From Cruorifilaria tuberocauda (lineage: Eukaryota; Nematoda; Chromadorea; Rhabditida; Onchocercidae), in contig JABVXU010000799.1 of NCBI GenBank assembly GCA_013365365.1, positions 1 through 19,942 on the forward strand: 19,942 nt of DNA, given 5' to 3'. Positions 10,446 to 19,942 of this stretch are shown here, piece by piece (the stretch's first letter is position 1; every line of letters starts with the position of its first letter). Made by a program: the position numbers and the translations under genes. The notes under the pieces were generated by a model. That model ran no database searches and had not been told where the DNA came from. It saw only the letters and a program-made list of their open reading frames with translations.

Positions 10446-12872
10446 TGTTAAAGTTAATAGTTTTAAAGTGTAGTGGGAAAACGATAGGTGCAATAAATTC
10501 TAGAAAGTATTAGTATTCGGATGAAAAATGATAAAAATGGGTTGACAATTTGAACTATCTGTCCCAAAATTGTCTTACTGCTACATTAGAAAACCAGATG
10601 CTGACGAATAAAGGGAGATAAGCATTGAAGATTGGAACAAAACTTCATCTATCATGATATGTAACTGATCTCATCTCCTGTTGTATGAGAGTAATTTTAC
10701 ACTATCCACAAAAATTACTTCATTCACTCTTCCAGCAAATTAAATTCATCCAAATTTCAACTAATCGATTATTTGATTTCATTTCATTAACGCTGTAGTT
10801 ATAAGCTAGAGCTATAGTTAAAAAAGAGTAAATAGATAAATGAGAAGAAAAAGAAAGAAAGAAAAAGGTTTTAAATATTTGAGTGATTTCGTTACAACTA
10901 CTGGAGAGATTGAGAGTGAAAATTAAGGAAGGAAATGAATAATGAACGACTGAAACTGTTAAGACATCGAATGTTACACAATCATTATCACTGATATATT
11001 TCAGAAAGCAAAGAATTCATCATGAACAAACAATACTAAAAGTACTGATAAAAGCAGCTATTTGCTAAATTTAAAAAGTTGAAATTTTTTTAAAAATTAA
11101 TGAATTATAAATTTTTTTTTCTAAATAAGTAAACTGTAAGATGTTAAATGTAAAATGCATAGAGAAAGATAGTAGAAAAAAAGAAAATTTATATTTAATA
11201 ATTTTCATATTAATTCGTTATTTATTAAATTTTAAATGATAACAAATAATTTTTCTTAATTGATATTGTAGTGTTAGCATAACATAATTATATCCTGCTG
11301 TTCATATCAGCACTCTAAATTACGACAATACTAGGCATTGTCAACTTGAATCTGGCCTAGAATAATTTCAAAACTCAATATGACTACATGAAAATGTATA
11401 GAATTTAATAAACTGGAATTACTGAATTCTTTAATTAAAAAATTTCGTCACTTTTAATTTCTATATGAAATATTCCTAAAATTAGCTTAGATTAGAAAAA
11501 TATATAATAATAATATTGGAACTTCTAGCTGCATTGTATTACCATAATTAAAGAAATATTTAGAACAAAAGTAAATTTCGTGCAATTTGAAAATAACAAA
11601 TGAAACTAGATTGGAAAGTTTACTTTTAAGATAAAATAAAACTTATTTTTTGAAAAAAAAAAAACTATAAAAAAATTGAAATTAATATAAGATAGTATGA
11701 AAGGGCTAAATGAAAATAAGATAGTTTTTTATGCTAGAAGAAAATTAGTTATCAAATTCCAAATTTTATCTAAAACAGAAAAATCAGTCAGCAACGAAAA
11801 TTTTGAAGTAATGCTGAAAGTAAATCTTTTAAAAAATTCTGGAAGATTGAATAGTTAAAACAAAAAGAATAGTCGTTTTAAACGAACATGAAGCTTAATG
11901 CTCCCATCTATCGTTTTTATATTTCCTATTGAAAAAGTTGTGAAAGGTTTCAGGTTTAAAAATCAAGTAAAGCACATGTATGGAATAAAGTTTCGATGAT
12001 TTTAATTAGTTATATGATAAAATTAAGATAAAATATGATATAAATATTTAAAACAGAAAATAAGAAAGGAGAAAAAATATGGTGGGAGAAAAAAATTAAT
12101 GTTATCTGATTTAAAATCAATTAAATGATAATATCAGTTATAATGCTAGCAGGTAAAATTAAGTGCAACACTTCAATTATTTAAACAAACAAAATAAAAT
12201 TATAACAATTGTTGAAGTAATAATAGTATCTATTATCAATTTATTTATCGATTAGCTACATCAATTGCCTATTTTATGAGGAATATTCTTGATTATCAAT
12301 GATAAAGGTTTCGATGATTTATTTATATATGTATCTAATTCGATACATGTATCAATATAGAATAATGTCAAATCATGTTATATCATATTAAATACTACTA
12401 ATAATTCATGACATTGAAAAAAAATTCCTTTTAATGGTAAATCAAAATTTAACTCTCTGTAAATTATTTATCTTTAGAATGAATGGAATTTTCTAAAACC
12501 TGTTATTGTTATTATTATTATTATTGCTTTACTACTGAAGTTATCGCAAAATCTAAAATCATTTCTGACTTGGAAAAATTACTTATTATTTTGAATGAAT
12601 TAGTTACAGCAAATTCTTCTTCCTTTAAATAGAATTTTAATAAACAAATGCAGTAAATACTTATTAATCAATAATCATTTACTATCATTTCCTTCATAAA
12701 ATATTAATATTACGAATGTCTAATTAATTAATTTTTCAAATAAAAGAATTAAAAATTTTTAAAATGTAATGTAGTTAAAGAATCCCTATCGATTTATGAA
12801 TTGAATTAAAGGTATAGCAAAGAGGTCAAGTAAACAGGAAGAGAAATAGATTTTAAGCGCATGGCATTGTGA

Positions 12873-12878
12873 TTTATT
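12873..12878 (-). terminator. Poly(A) signal of the small gene
   Basis: AATAAA on the minus strand, 22 bases after the proposed TAA at 12901-12903. A very short 3' UTR like this is usual in nematodes. The raised GC of the exon fades within about 40 bases beyond it, which suits a transcript end near 12855. Confidence 0.45.
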
Positions 12879-12900
12879 GCTTTAACTCACACAAGTATCA

Positions 12901-13091
12901 TTAGAAATGATTGTCATAGGAGCATATGAAACAGCAAGGGGTCAATGTGGAGACAGATGTTACCGTAGCCAAACAATAAAGATCCTCGAGGTCATCACCA
13001 CTCAATGAGCCACCAGTAAAAGAGGTCATTTTGCTATCGCAGACGGTCATATTTTTGATTTGTTTCATTCCTAACCTTATTTTGTATTCAT
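12901..13091 (-). CDS. Unrecognised gene, terminal exon
   Basis: GC-raised open frame EYKIRLGMKQIKNMTVCDSK, then MTSFTGGSLSGDDLEDLYCL and a C-terminal PCCFICSYDNHF, stop TAA at 12903-12901. The acceptor candidate is GGCAG at 13096-13092. An internal GTAACA at 12963-12958 could serve as a phase-0 donor, in which case this would be an alternative 5' exon of the F-box gene rather than a terminal exon. Confidence 0.55.
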
Positions 13092-14562
13092 CTGCCATTT
13101 CATTCAAATCACATTTATAAACGAGAATTTATAAATGAATAAAATGGATTAATCTATATTTACATCGATCGATCATTTCAATCATTATTTGTGATATTAG
13201 CAGCTGATTTGAACCACTGATAAATATCTCTGATAATAAGTCCTGTGTTATTTATCATCTAAAGAATGATCATTAAATAACTGAATAGAGATTGAATTAA
13301 ATTAAATGATTCATGGATAAAACAAAGTAAACCAGAATTAAAATAATCAATAATTAACATTGCTAAAAAAAATAAATTTATAAAAAATTTCATGAAAGTA
13401 TAGAACTAATTTTAAATTTCAGATTCAAAATAAATTTTGCAATTTACATAAAAATATATCCTTTACTATTCGTGAAAAGATATTCAAACTAACAAAGAAT
13501 TTGAATTTGAAGAAAATTACTTTTGCTAGAAAAAAGGAAATAAGATATTACATTGAAAAAAAAGAAAACACAGTAGTATTAGTCACAAATGAAAAAAAAT
13601 CAGGCAAAAATAAAAACAGAACATATCGGAAATGGATAAATGATTGTGTATAAATTCTCTTTAAAAAAAAGCTATAATATTTTGAAAGGATAATAATTGC
13701 TCAAAATTCGTAGGAATACATAAATTTCCTGTGCATTTAATTTGAAAATGGAAGAAGAAAAATTCAAATTATGTAAAATGCAATGTGATTGTTTACAAAA
13801 TATTCTTCCAATATATTGTACAGACTGATAAATACATTTAAAAAAAAGTATTATGCGCTTCCAAATATGGGGAATCTTTCTTTTTAGGAACTAATAGAGA
13901 TTCAAATTCTATCAATGAAAATTAAAATTAGTATCTTTCGAAATCGTGAATTATGCTAGATTGATAATTATAATTCATTTGAAATGAATAAAATAATGAG
14001 AAAGGTAAACTCTTCAGCGGAAAAAAAGAAAATTTCAATCGCTTGGTCAGTGATCAATTATCATTTAGCTATGAAAAATATTGAAATAAAAATGCCAATC
14101 ATAAAAACACACACATATATAAAGAGGCTTAAATGAAATCATACTGGAATTTTTACATTCATTAGGTAAGCTCTTTTTTGAAATAGACTGTGTAAATTTC
14201 GAGTCTAAAAACCAAAAGCAGTTTATTTGAAAAAAAAAGAAAAACAAATGATAACGAAATTTGTAAACAAGTAGAAATTGACAGATATGATAATGGAAGA
14301 AAGAATGAATGATACATACCCTGTATTGCCCTCTGGAACCATCGATCAAATTCATCAATTTATCACGATATTTGTAAAGTTTATAAGCTAACATAACACT
14401 CTTTCTCGTACATGTTGCTTCAGGTGTAACTTTTAATTCATCCACCTGTCCAGTTACAGCTATCGTTGATAGGTTAGTATCATCCGTTAATGCCTTTTGA
14501 TTTCGCGGATAATCAGAATCAAATGTACGGCCAATTCGTAGTGATTGTAAAGTACAAGCCAT
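12901..14562 (-). CDS. Unrecognised small three-exon gene, about 170 residues
   Basis: Proposed exons in transcript order: 14562-14320 (81 codons, phase 0 end), 13242-13164 (26 codons plus one base) and 13091-12901 (two bases, 62 codons, TAA). Donors are GTATGT and GTAAAT; acceptors are AACACAG and ATGGCAG, the last with a poor pyrimidine tract. An in-frame TGA lies two codons before the ATG, and AATAAA lies 22 bases after the stop. I do not recognise the protein. It has a polar N-terminal third, a basic probably helical middle (about residues 52-122, e.g. SVMLAYKLYKYRDKLMNLID, DLLSEIFISGSN, MIEMIDRYEYKIRLGMKQIK), an acidic patch SGDDLEDL and a cysteine-rich end PCCFICSYDNHF (Cys160, 161, 164). 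No signal peptide or clear membrane segment was seen. The intron sizes would be 1077 and 72 bases. The middle exon is the weakest part. The first exon could instead belong to a longer F-box transcript, since its phase also fits 7366. Confidence 0.5.
13164..13242 (-). CDS. Unrecognised gene, predicted exon 2
   Basis: A 79-base block between acceptor TAACACAG and donor GTAAAT. Entered in phase 0 from exon 1 it reads DLLSEIFISGSNQLLISQIM then IEMIDR and one base, which completes a Tyr codon with exon 3. The evidence is phase consistency on both sides and a modest rise in GC. No homology is known to me, and another reading frame is also open. Confidence 0.4.
14320..14562 (-). CDS. Unrecognised gene, exon 1 with start codon
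   Basis: Open frame starting MACTLQSLRIGRTFDSDYPR and ending LIDGSRGQYR before a consensus-like donor GTATGT at 14319-14314. GC is well above the flanks. TGA CAA ATG fixes the start, because no in-frame codon upstream within this exon could serve. Beyond the donor the frame runs on into AT-rich intron. Confidence 0.65.
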
Positions 14563-14582
14563 TTGTCAAATTTTACGGAAAT

Positions 14583-14600
14583 GCTAATGAAAAGAAAAAT
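14583..14600 (-). promoter_or_regulatory. Candidate trans-splice acceptor before the small gene
   Basis: The minus strand reads TATTTTTCTTTTCATTAG, with AG at 14585-14584, then a 21-base leader and the ATG. An in-frame TGA in the leader rules out coding sequence upstream in this exon. If the host is a nematode this is the expected layout for spliced-leader addition. Otherwise it is a cis acceptor with a 5' UTR exon further upstream. No spliced-leader RNA gene is in the window. Confidence 0.4.

Positions 14601-14603
<3 letters not shown>

Positions 14604-14659
<56 letters not shown>
14604..14659. repeat. (GA)n/(CT)n microsatellite, about 27 copies
   Basis: Nearly perfect dinucleotide tract. 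On the minus strand it is (CT)n ending 18 bases before the AG of the acceptor-like site in front of the small gene, so it may lengthen that site's pyrimidine tract. Arg-Glu and Ser-Leu repeat reading frames across it are artefacts. Confidence 0.95.
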
Positions 14660-14662
<3 letters not shown>

Positions 14663-14689
14663 GGAAATACAAGTTTAGATGTTGTCTTT

Positions 14690-14870
14690 TTTTGCCAATG
14701 AAAGCATTTCCAATGAAGTGACCGAGAATGGATGCACGAATACAGCAAGAATTATCTCTCTCCTTTTCACTTCTCGGTAATAGTGGTTGAATTGAATTGG
14801 AAATTGTGTCGGTAAAAATATCTATATCTTGCAATCGAAATTTATCAAAGAGCAGCAAAGAAGTGATGAG
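14690..14870 (-). other. GC-raised open block upstream of the small gene
   Basis: A minus-strand frame reads FDKFRLQDIDIFTDTISNSI, then QPLLPRSEKERDNSCC and RASILGHFIGNAFIG, before running into the CT microsatellite. Composition is richer than the flanks. It cannot be continuous coding with the small gene, because an in-frame TGA precedes that ATG. It may be outron or promoter sequence, a 5' UTR exon, or a piece of something else. Confidence 0.2.
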
Positions 14871-15323
14871 AAGGAAATGAAATTTTGAAATTCCACAATG
14901 CCATAATTCATCGTATGTCTATCAATATAATAAACCTGGAAGTAGAAAAAAAACAAAATGTTGCTAATCCAAAACAAAAGGTTTTTTTAACACATAAATT
15001 AAAATATCATTGAAAAAAAATTTTTTCAACAATATAAATGAGCAATAAAATCGATTTAGTTAGTTAGGAGAGAAAAGATTTGTTGGGAATACTGCTGTTG
15101 TCGTAATATCGGTAACTAAGTAACAGAATGGATGGATACCTGTTAATAGCAACCGATTAATAAATACCTTTCCTATCCGTATTCTCGCAAAAAAAACGAA
15201 AAATAAAAATGATTGGTAATAGAGATGATTAAAATGAGTATGGCATTCAAGCAAATAAGAGAAATCGAATAAAGTGAAAGGTGGGTTTAATTTTAGTGAA
15301 GATGAAATAAATATTTTGATGAC

Positions 15324-15349
15324 ATATATATATATATATATATATATAT
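15324..15349. repeat. (AT)n microsatellite, 13 copies
   Basis: Perfect alternating AT tract. It lies just before a long purine-rich strand. Confidence 0.95.
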
Positions 15350-15354
15350 GGAAA

Positions 15355-15620
15355 TAATGAAAGAGATGAGTGATAACTGAGGGAAAAAAGGGAGAGAGAG
15401 AAAGAAAGAGAGAGAGAGAGAGAGGAGAGGAAGGATGTTGTTTTAAAAGATAAAATAGAGAGGGAATAATTGATAGTTTGAAATGAAATAAGGGGAAAGA
15501 TTGAGGAGTGGAGTGAAGTAAAGTAAAGTAAAGTGAAGTGAAATTGAAGGAATAAGGTTAATGATCGAAGAAGAGGTACAATTAAGGATGACAAAATAGT
15601 AATAAGAAGGAAGATGATTG
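15355..15620 (+). repeat. Purine-rich strand with GA and AAGTA/AAGTG repeats
   Basis: Nearly all purine on the plus strand apart from scattered T. It includes an imperfect (GA)n at about 15392-15430 and a run of pentamers (gaagtaaagtaaagtaaagt, then gaagtgaa) near 15510-15541. No coding potential is supported; Ser/Leu/Phe-rich minus-strand frames across it follow from composition. Confidence 0.8.
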
Positions 15621-15749
15621 AAGTGAACTCAAAATTAAACCAATTGAAGTTGCCACAAGTAACAACAACAACAATGATGACAAAAGAGGAGGACCTTGGA
15701 AGTAACCCGTTGTAAATTCAAGAACACGATGACATTCATTTGTTATCAT
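15582..15749 (-). other. 55-codon hydrophobic ORF, unassigned
   Basis: Minus-strand ATG at 15749 to TAA at 15582, reading MITNECHRVLEFTTGYFQGP, then a leucine-rich stretch LLSSLLLLLLVATSIGLILS that resembles a membrane segment. Part of the Leu run comes from a CAA repeat on the plus strand. The first half has raised GC. No homologue is known to me; chance is quite possible. Confidence 0.15.
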
Positions 15750-16666
15750 TCATGCTAATAATCATGAAATTAACAAAGTAATAAGAGAGAACAGACGAAA
15801 ATAATAAATCATTGCAATCATTAAATCTACCAATATTTTCCTAGGCTTTAAACAATTTTATCAATTTCTTTAATCTTTCTTACTTTTAGAAATGTGCAAT
15901 ATTTCAAATTTTGAATAAATTTCACGATGAATTGTTAACAAGATAAATTTGCTTATCTTTCTTTTTTGCTCTCTCTACAAGCAATGATATTGAAAAGAAA
16001 AAGATGATTATAAGCACGAATATCACGATGAAATATTACAGAAATTCTAATATAAATTAGATGATATTTTTAGAGAGAAGAGAGAAAGAGAGAAAAGGTT
16101 GCTAAAGAATATTTGAAAGGGTATGAGAGAGGAGATTGTTCGTTTCTATGTTAAACTCATGTTACTTTTTTTTTCTTTCGTAATTTTAATTTTTCGTTTC
16201 TTTCATTTTCTCAGACAAAAAGAAACGATTGAAAATTAAAATTTTTCATACTTTTCAATAACACACATATTTATACATAGAAAAAAGAAATACTTTAAAC
16301 AAAATCGTTCAATACGCTTTTTTATCATTCCTTTTCTTCTTATCCTTATTTAATACAAAGGAAAAAACTTGAGGAAGAAAACGTCTGTCAACGATTTCAA
16401 TAACATAGACAGTAGTACCATTTTACAAAATTCTTCCATGAGTTATCAGGTCATCAGATATAGATTAGAATTCAAAAACATTTAAAAAAAACAAAAACAA
16501 AGAGAGAGAAACGGAAGAGGGAGAGGAAACGAAAGAATGAAAAAGAGATAAAATGAAGAAAGAAGAATATGGTGAGATAATTCCTTAATTGGACGAAAGA
16601 TAAATAATATGAACGAACTAAAATATGGACTAAATGTTCAAGAATTCTTGATTTTTTTTTGTGGAG

Positions 16667-16673
<7 letters not shown>

Positions 16674-16704
<31 letters not shown>
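16674..16704. repeat. (GA)n microsatellite, about 15 copies
   Basis: Perfect GA tract in gene-free DNA, followed by gaaaag. Confidence 0.95.
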
Positions 16705-16709
<5 letters not shown>

Positions 16710-16950
16710 GTATAACTGATGTATCACTGTATTACTAATATGTATATTAAGCTTCTCTACAATATTAGCAAGCAACGGGAAAAAAAATGTTTTATTTTTT
16801 GTATATTTCTATCACTTACTGACAATATAGAAAAAGGAGAAAAAAAAAACTAAAATAACCAAAATTGATGAAAAAAAATTACTGCAAATGTACAAGCAAA
16901 TAAGCATCGATTCATTTTTAAAATACAAAATGTGAGATTTTTTTAATAGA

Positions 16951-17050
16951 AGGAAAGAAAGATCAGAAATAATCTGTTCATTTGGCAGAGAAAAAGAATG
17001 AAAGAAAGGAAGAAAGATCTGAAATAATCTGTTCATCTGGTAGAGAAAAA
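16951..17050. repeat. 55-bp tandem duplication
   Basis: Two copies of a unit containing gaaataatctgttcat, starting at 16966 and 17021. Over about 40 bases they differ at only a few positions (gatcag/gatctg, ttggcag/ctggtag), so the duplication looks fairly recent. Confidence 0.85.
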
Positions 17051-18133
17051 TTTAATTTTGTTTCTCTTTTTATTTTTTTTCTGAAACATATTGTATGATT
17101 GAGAGGAGAAGAAAAAAAGAAAAAGGCAGGGAATGATAAGCAAGTAATGTTGTTCGTTTTAGAAATGATAATAAAACTAAAATAAATTTATTTTAGCTTT
17201 TTTTTCCTCTCTTTTTTAAAAATTAAATTTGTAAATTCTCATTTATACAGTGATAATGAAAATGAAAGAAAGGTAAAATTTTACTCTTATTTAAATGCAA
17301 TATTTCTACTCTTTACTTTTCATCTTTTCCACTGAAATAAATTCCTACATAATTCTATTATTCTACTCTTTTCTCTTCTTCTCTTTCTCTTCTTTCTCAT
17401 TTTCTTAGAGAAAAAGGTAAAATAAATTGTTTTAATAGCGAATACTTTTTTTAATTTTAAAGAAAAAATTTTCTTTTGAAATAAAATTTATGATTTCTCA
17501 TTCAATGTATGTGATGATAATGAAGATGATGATGGAAAAGTGATTAATTTTACTCTCATTTAATACAATATCAAATTGCACAGTAATGTATTGCATGGGA
17601 TGTGATGTGATTCGTTCATTTTAAAATCACTATAATTTTCATCTTATGTATTATTGAATGTATGATAATTTATAATCATTTAACATCATTTTGTCCTATT
17701 TTTAATGAATTCAAATGATAGCAATAATAGCAGTGTGATCTAATTGCATCCATTTACCTTTGCAAGGTAAAAATATATTAAATTAATAAATTATTCCTGT
17801 AATGGATTTCTATGATATTTAATAATATTTGAGAAATTATAACTATTAATTTTATTTCTATTATTGATATGGGATTTACTAATAAAAGAGGAATGATGGA
17901 AATTTGATCTGTTACACCGAGATACTTGAGATGGATTGTCAGCTAAGCAAAAGCTGATATTTGAAATTTATTATTAGTTAAGCTAAATAATTTTCATCCT
18001 TAAAATGTTCAGCAAAATATATGCATATTGTAGTAGAAATCTTATGATATAACAAACAAGGAGAACAAAAAGTGACCAATTATTCGAAATATTTCTTTTT
18101 TTGGATTGCTATAACATATTTCTAATTTATCAG

Positions 18134-18264
18134 TGACGTAAGTACTTCTCTTTCAATTCTTTAAAGTATAGTTATTGGAAAGTTGCATTATTGCCGTATA
18201 TATCATTTGACTAACTTTAAAATACTTGAAAAGTATTTTAAAGAATTATCGGCTATTTACGTCA
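18134..18264. repeat. Imperfect foldback (inverted repeat) element
   Basis: The outer arms TGACGTAA (18134-18141) and TTACGTCA (18257-18264) are exact complements. Inner arms AATTCTTTAAA (18155-18165) and TTTAAAGAATT (18237-18247) are also exact. Within the right side a perfect hairpin CTTTAAAATACTT / AAGTATTTTAAAG (18215-18227 and 18231-18243) has a 3-base loop. It resembles a short non-autonomous foldback or MITE remnant. No target-site duplication is evident. Confidence 0.5.
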
Positions 18265-19154
18265 GTTGTTGATATTTGTTCAAAGCACACAAGTTTTACA
18301 ACATTTACACACATAGAAAAGAGATAGACGTAAACGGATACGGACGTGAATAAAGTTTGAAAAAGGAACAATTAGGAATGACAGGAAGGAGCATTGTGTA
18401 CCTTTCGTCCTTTCAATATGAGTCTTTCAGTTCTCTTTTAAGCTAAGAAATAGGAGAAAACTGAGGAATAATAATAAATGATGAGAAATGAGATAATTAG
18501 ATTTTCCGTTTTGTCAGTAATAACTAATCAGTAAAACTGTTTTCCATTCATTAGAAAAGCCTTCTTGACGAATATTTTTTGCTTCTAAATTTCGAATTTA
18601 TTTTATGACACATAAAAATTCATATATGTCTATTAGTTATTATTTGAAGTTTCATGTTTCAGAAAAACAAATTGAATAACCTTAGTTTGTAGCATTTATG
18701 TTATGGATTTTTTCTTTATTAAACTGATGAAAAGCTTGCTCTTTTCTAAATATATTCAGATGATATTGAAAAGTTTTTAATTAATAAAATTATATTTCAA
18801 GTAATTATAAGTAAAGATAATTTATTGAATTTTATTATATTTACATCTCGAAAAAACTCCCGCAGCAATCAATTTCGAAGTATAACAGGGGAAAAAAATG
18901 ACTCTCCTGCAAAATTGATTCTGTATTTGTGAAATTTTAATGATTATTATATTTGTAAAAAGTTTAAATTGTCAATTAGATCAACGTTTTAAATCATTTT
19001 TATATCGTTTTAGATCATAAAATATCGAATTATTTGAGGATATTTGAAATAGTTATGGTAGTAAAAATGATTTACGATGAAATATAAAATAAAAGAAATC
19101 ATGAACTACTATTAGTTATGATTGCACGATCATACGTCCTCATAATCATCAGTT

Positions 19155-19384
19155 CTATTGTTACAATGATGAAAATACAATATTAAATCGGTCAAGTACC
19201 ACTACAATACTAGAAATATGCCTAGAATATTAAAATACTCTTCAAAAATAGAAATGTTTACAATATTAAAATGCTACTATAATAACAGTAAAAATGTATG
19301 GAATGTTACAGTAATAGAAATGAAACGTATGGAATATTAAATACTGTTACTGTTACAATAATACTGTTACAATAATGAAAATCT
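19155..19384. repeat. Decayed minisatellite, units of about 37-55 bp
   Basis: About five imperfect units, each built on gaaatg...gaatattaaaatact...caataata. Repeated pieces include aatattaaa (four times) and ctgttacaataat (twice, around 19353-19379). Boundaries are approximate. Confidence 0.6.
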
Positions 19385-19942
19385 CATCCAATTATGATAA
19401 AATATTACTGCAGAAACTTTCAAGCGTTTATACTTAAACAAAAATTATCAGCTTTTTTTTTTTTATCTCATAAGCAATAATAAAAAGAGGAAAAAAAATT
19501 GAATTTTATAATATTTCTATTTAAATATATCAATTTCAAAAAGGTTCACAATTTATGATTAAATCACAAGAATAAAGTTAATTATCTTTAGAATTTACAA
19601 AAAAAAAGTAATAGGCCAAGAATTAACGTCAATAAACAATTTAAATTGAAACAGTAAATGATAAATTCAAAGAGAATTCACGTGTGGCAATCCTTCTCTC
19701 TTCTAATTTTCCTCTTCCACCAATTCAATCAAAACTTGTTTTAACAATAACAATAGGAAAAATTAACCGCCAAAAAAAATTAGAAATTTAAAAATTAAAA
19801 TTGAATGGAGAAAAAAAGCAAGCAATATATAATCTTTGTTATCACTTTTGAGAAGAGATACAGAGAAGGAAGAAGAGAGACAAGTAGAGTAAGAATTGTT
19901 GGACATCGATGACCTCCAAAATAAACTAATAAGGAGAGAGAG

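Larger units (their letters stand above)
7367..12872. other. Gap between the two genes, mostly no gene seen
   Basis: About 5.5 kb of AT-rich DNA between the F-box start and the poly(A) signal of the small gene. It should hold the F-box promoter and any 5' UTR exon. I see the repeat tracts listed separately, one GC-raised block at about 7891-7965, and a small CpG-containing patch, catagcgcacgcgtacaatt, near 10044-10063. No further coding exon is convincing. Confidence 0.5.
14871..19942. other. Upstream gene-poor DNA
   Basis: AT-rich, low-complexity sequence with many A/G-rich stretches on the plus strand. It holds the repeats and the one small ORF listed separately. A weakly GC-raised block lies at 15075-15190, without usable splice sites in a consistent frame. 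No exon-like block or recognisable protein was found between about 15750 and 19942 on either strand. Confidence 0.5.

Noticed and set aside
13845..13925. Extra exon in the first intron of the small gene (minus frame FESLLVPKKKDSPYLEA)
   Set aside because: It looks protein-like, but entry in phase 0 hits a stop. The alternative entry cannot join the next exon without creating TGA.
14490..14678. Plus-strand ORF with an Arg-Glu repeat
   Set aside because: It runs antisense through the small gene's first exon and then through the GA microsatellite; the repeat creates the peptide.
15247..15594. Minus-strand 115-codon Ser/Leu/Phe-rich ORF
   Set aside because: Generated by the purine-rich plus strand and the AT repeat (SLSLS, YIYIYI). 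No domain or splice context.
16812..17036. Minus-strand 74-codon ORF with repeated peptide EQIISDLS / LFQIF
   Set aside because: The repeat comes from the 55-bp tandem duplication; there is no other sign of coding.
1..19942. CRISPR array, tRNA, rRNA, insertion sequence or bacterial-type system
   Set aside because: No regular spacer-repeat pattern, no cloverleaf-like GC-rich segment and no transposase-like frame was seen. The intron-rich gene shows eukaryotic nuclear DNA.

Overview
The window reads as nuclear DNA from an AT-rich animal. A nematode, perhaps a filarial one, is my best guess. The reasons are a GC content of roughly a quarter by eye, many short exons with GT..AG introns whose acceptors look like TTTTAG, TTTCAG or TTACAG, frequent (GA)n microsatellites, and one acceptor-like site just upstream of a start codon that would suit spliced-leader trans-splicing. 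The phylum is an inference. No rRNA, tRNA, CRISPR array, transposase or prokaryotic operon structure was seen.

Two genes can be reconstructed, both on the minus strand. The first (1906-7366) is certain. Nine coding exons join in frame, with no frameshift or internal stop, into a protein of about 428 residues. It has the FBXL2/FBXL20 architecture: an N-terminal F-box, about twelve cysteine-type leucine-rich repeats and a C-terminal CaaX box ending CTIL. It should be the substrate receptor of an SCF (Skp1-Cul1-F-box) ubiquitin ligase, anchored to membranes by prenylation. Its ATG lies directly after a splice acceptor, so the 5' end is not fully settled.

The second gene (12901-14562) is a proposed small three-exon gene encoding about 170 residues that I do not recognise. 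The three blocks have raised GC and their splice phases agree. An in-frame stop and an acceptor-like TTTTCATTAG precede the ATG, and an AATAAA lies 22 bases after the stop. It is the most interesting unexplained object here, but the exon joins are predictions.

The rest is introns and intergenic DNA: 60-1905 (3' flank of the F-box gene), 7367-12872 (between the genes) and 14586-19942 (upstream). These hold (GA)n, (TA)n, (AAT)n and CTA-rich tracts, a long purine-rich strand at about 15355-15620, a 55-bp tandem duplication at 16951-17050, a decayed minisatellite near 19155-19384, and an imperfect foldback element at 18134-18264. Three GC-raised open blocks (7891-7965, 14690-14870, 15582-15749) and a possible exon at the left edge (1-59) are left unassigned.
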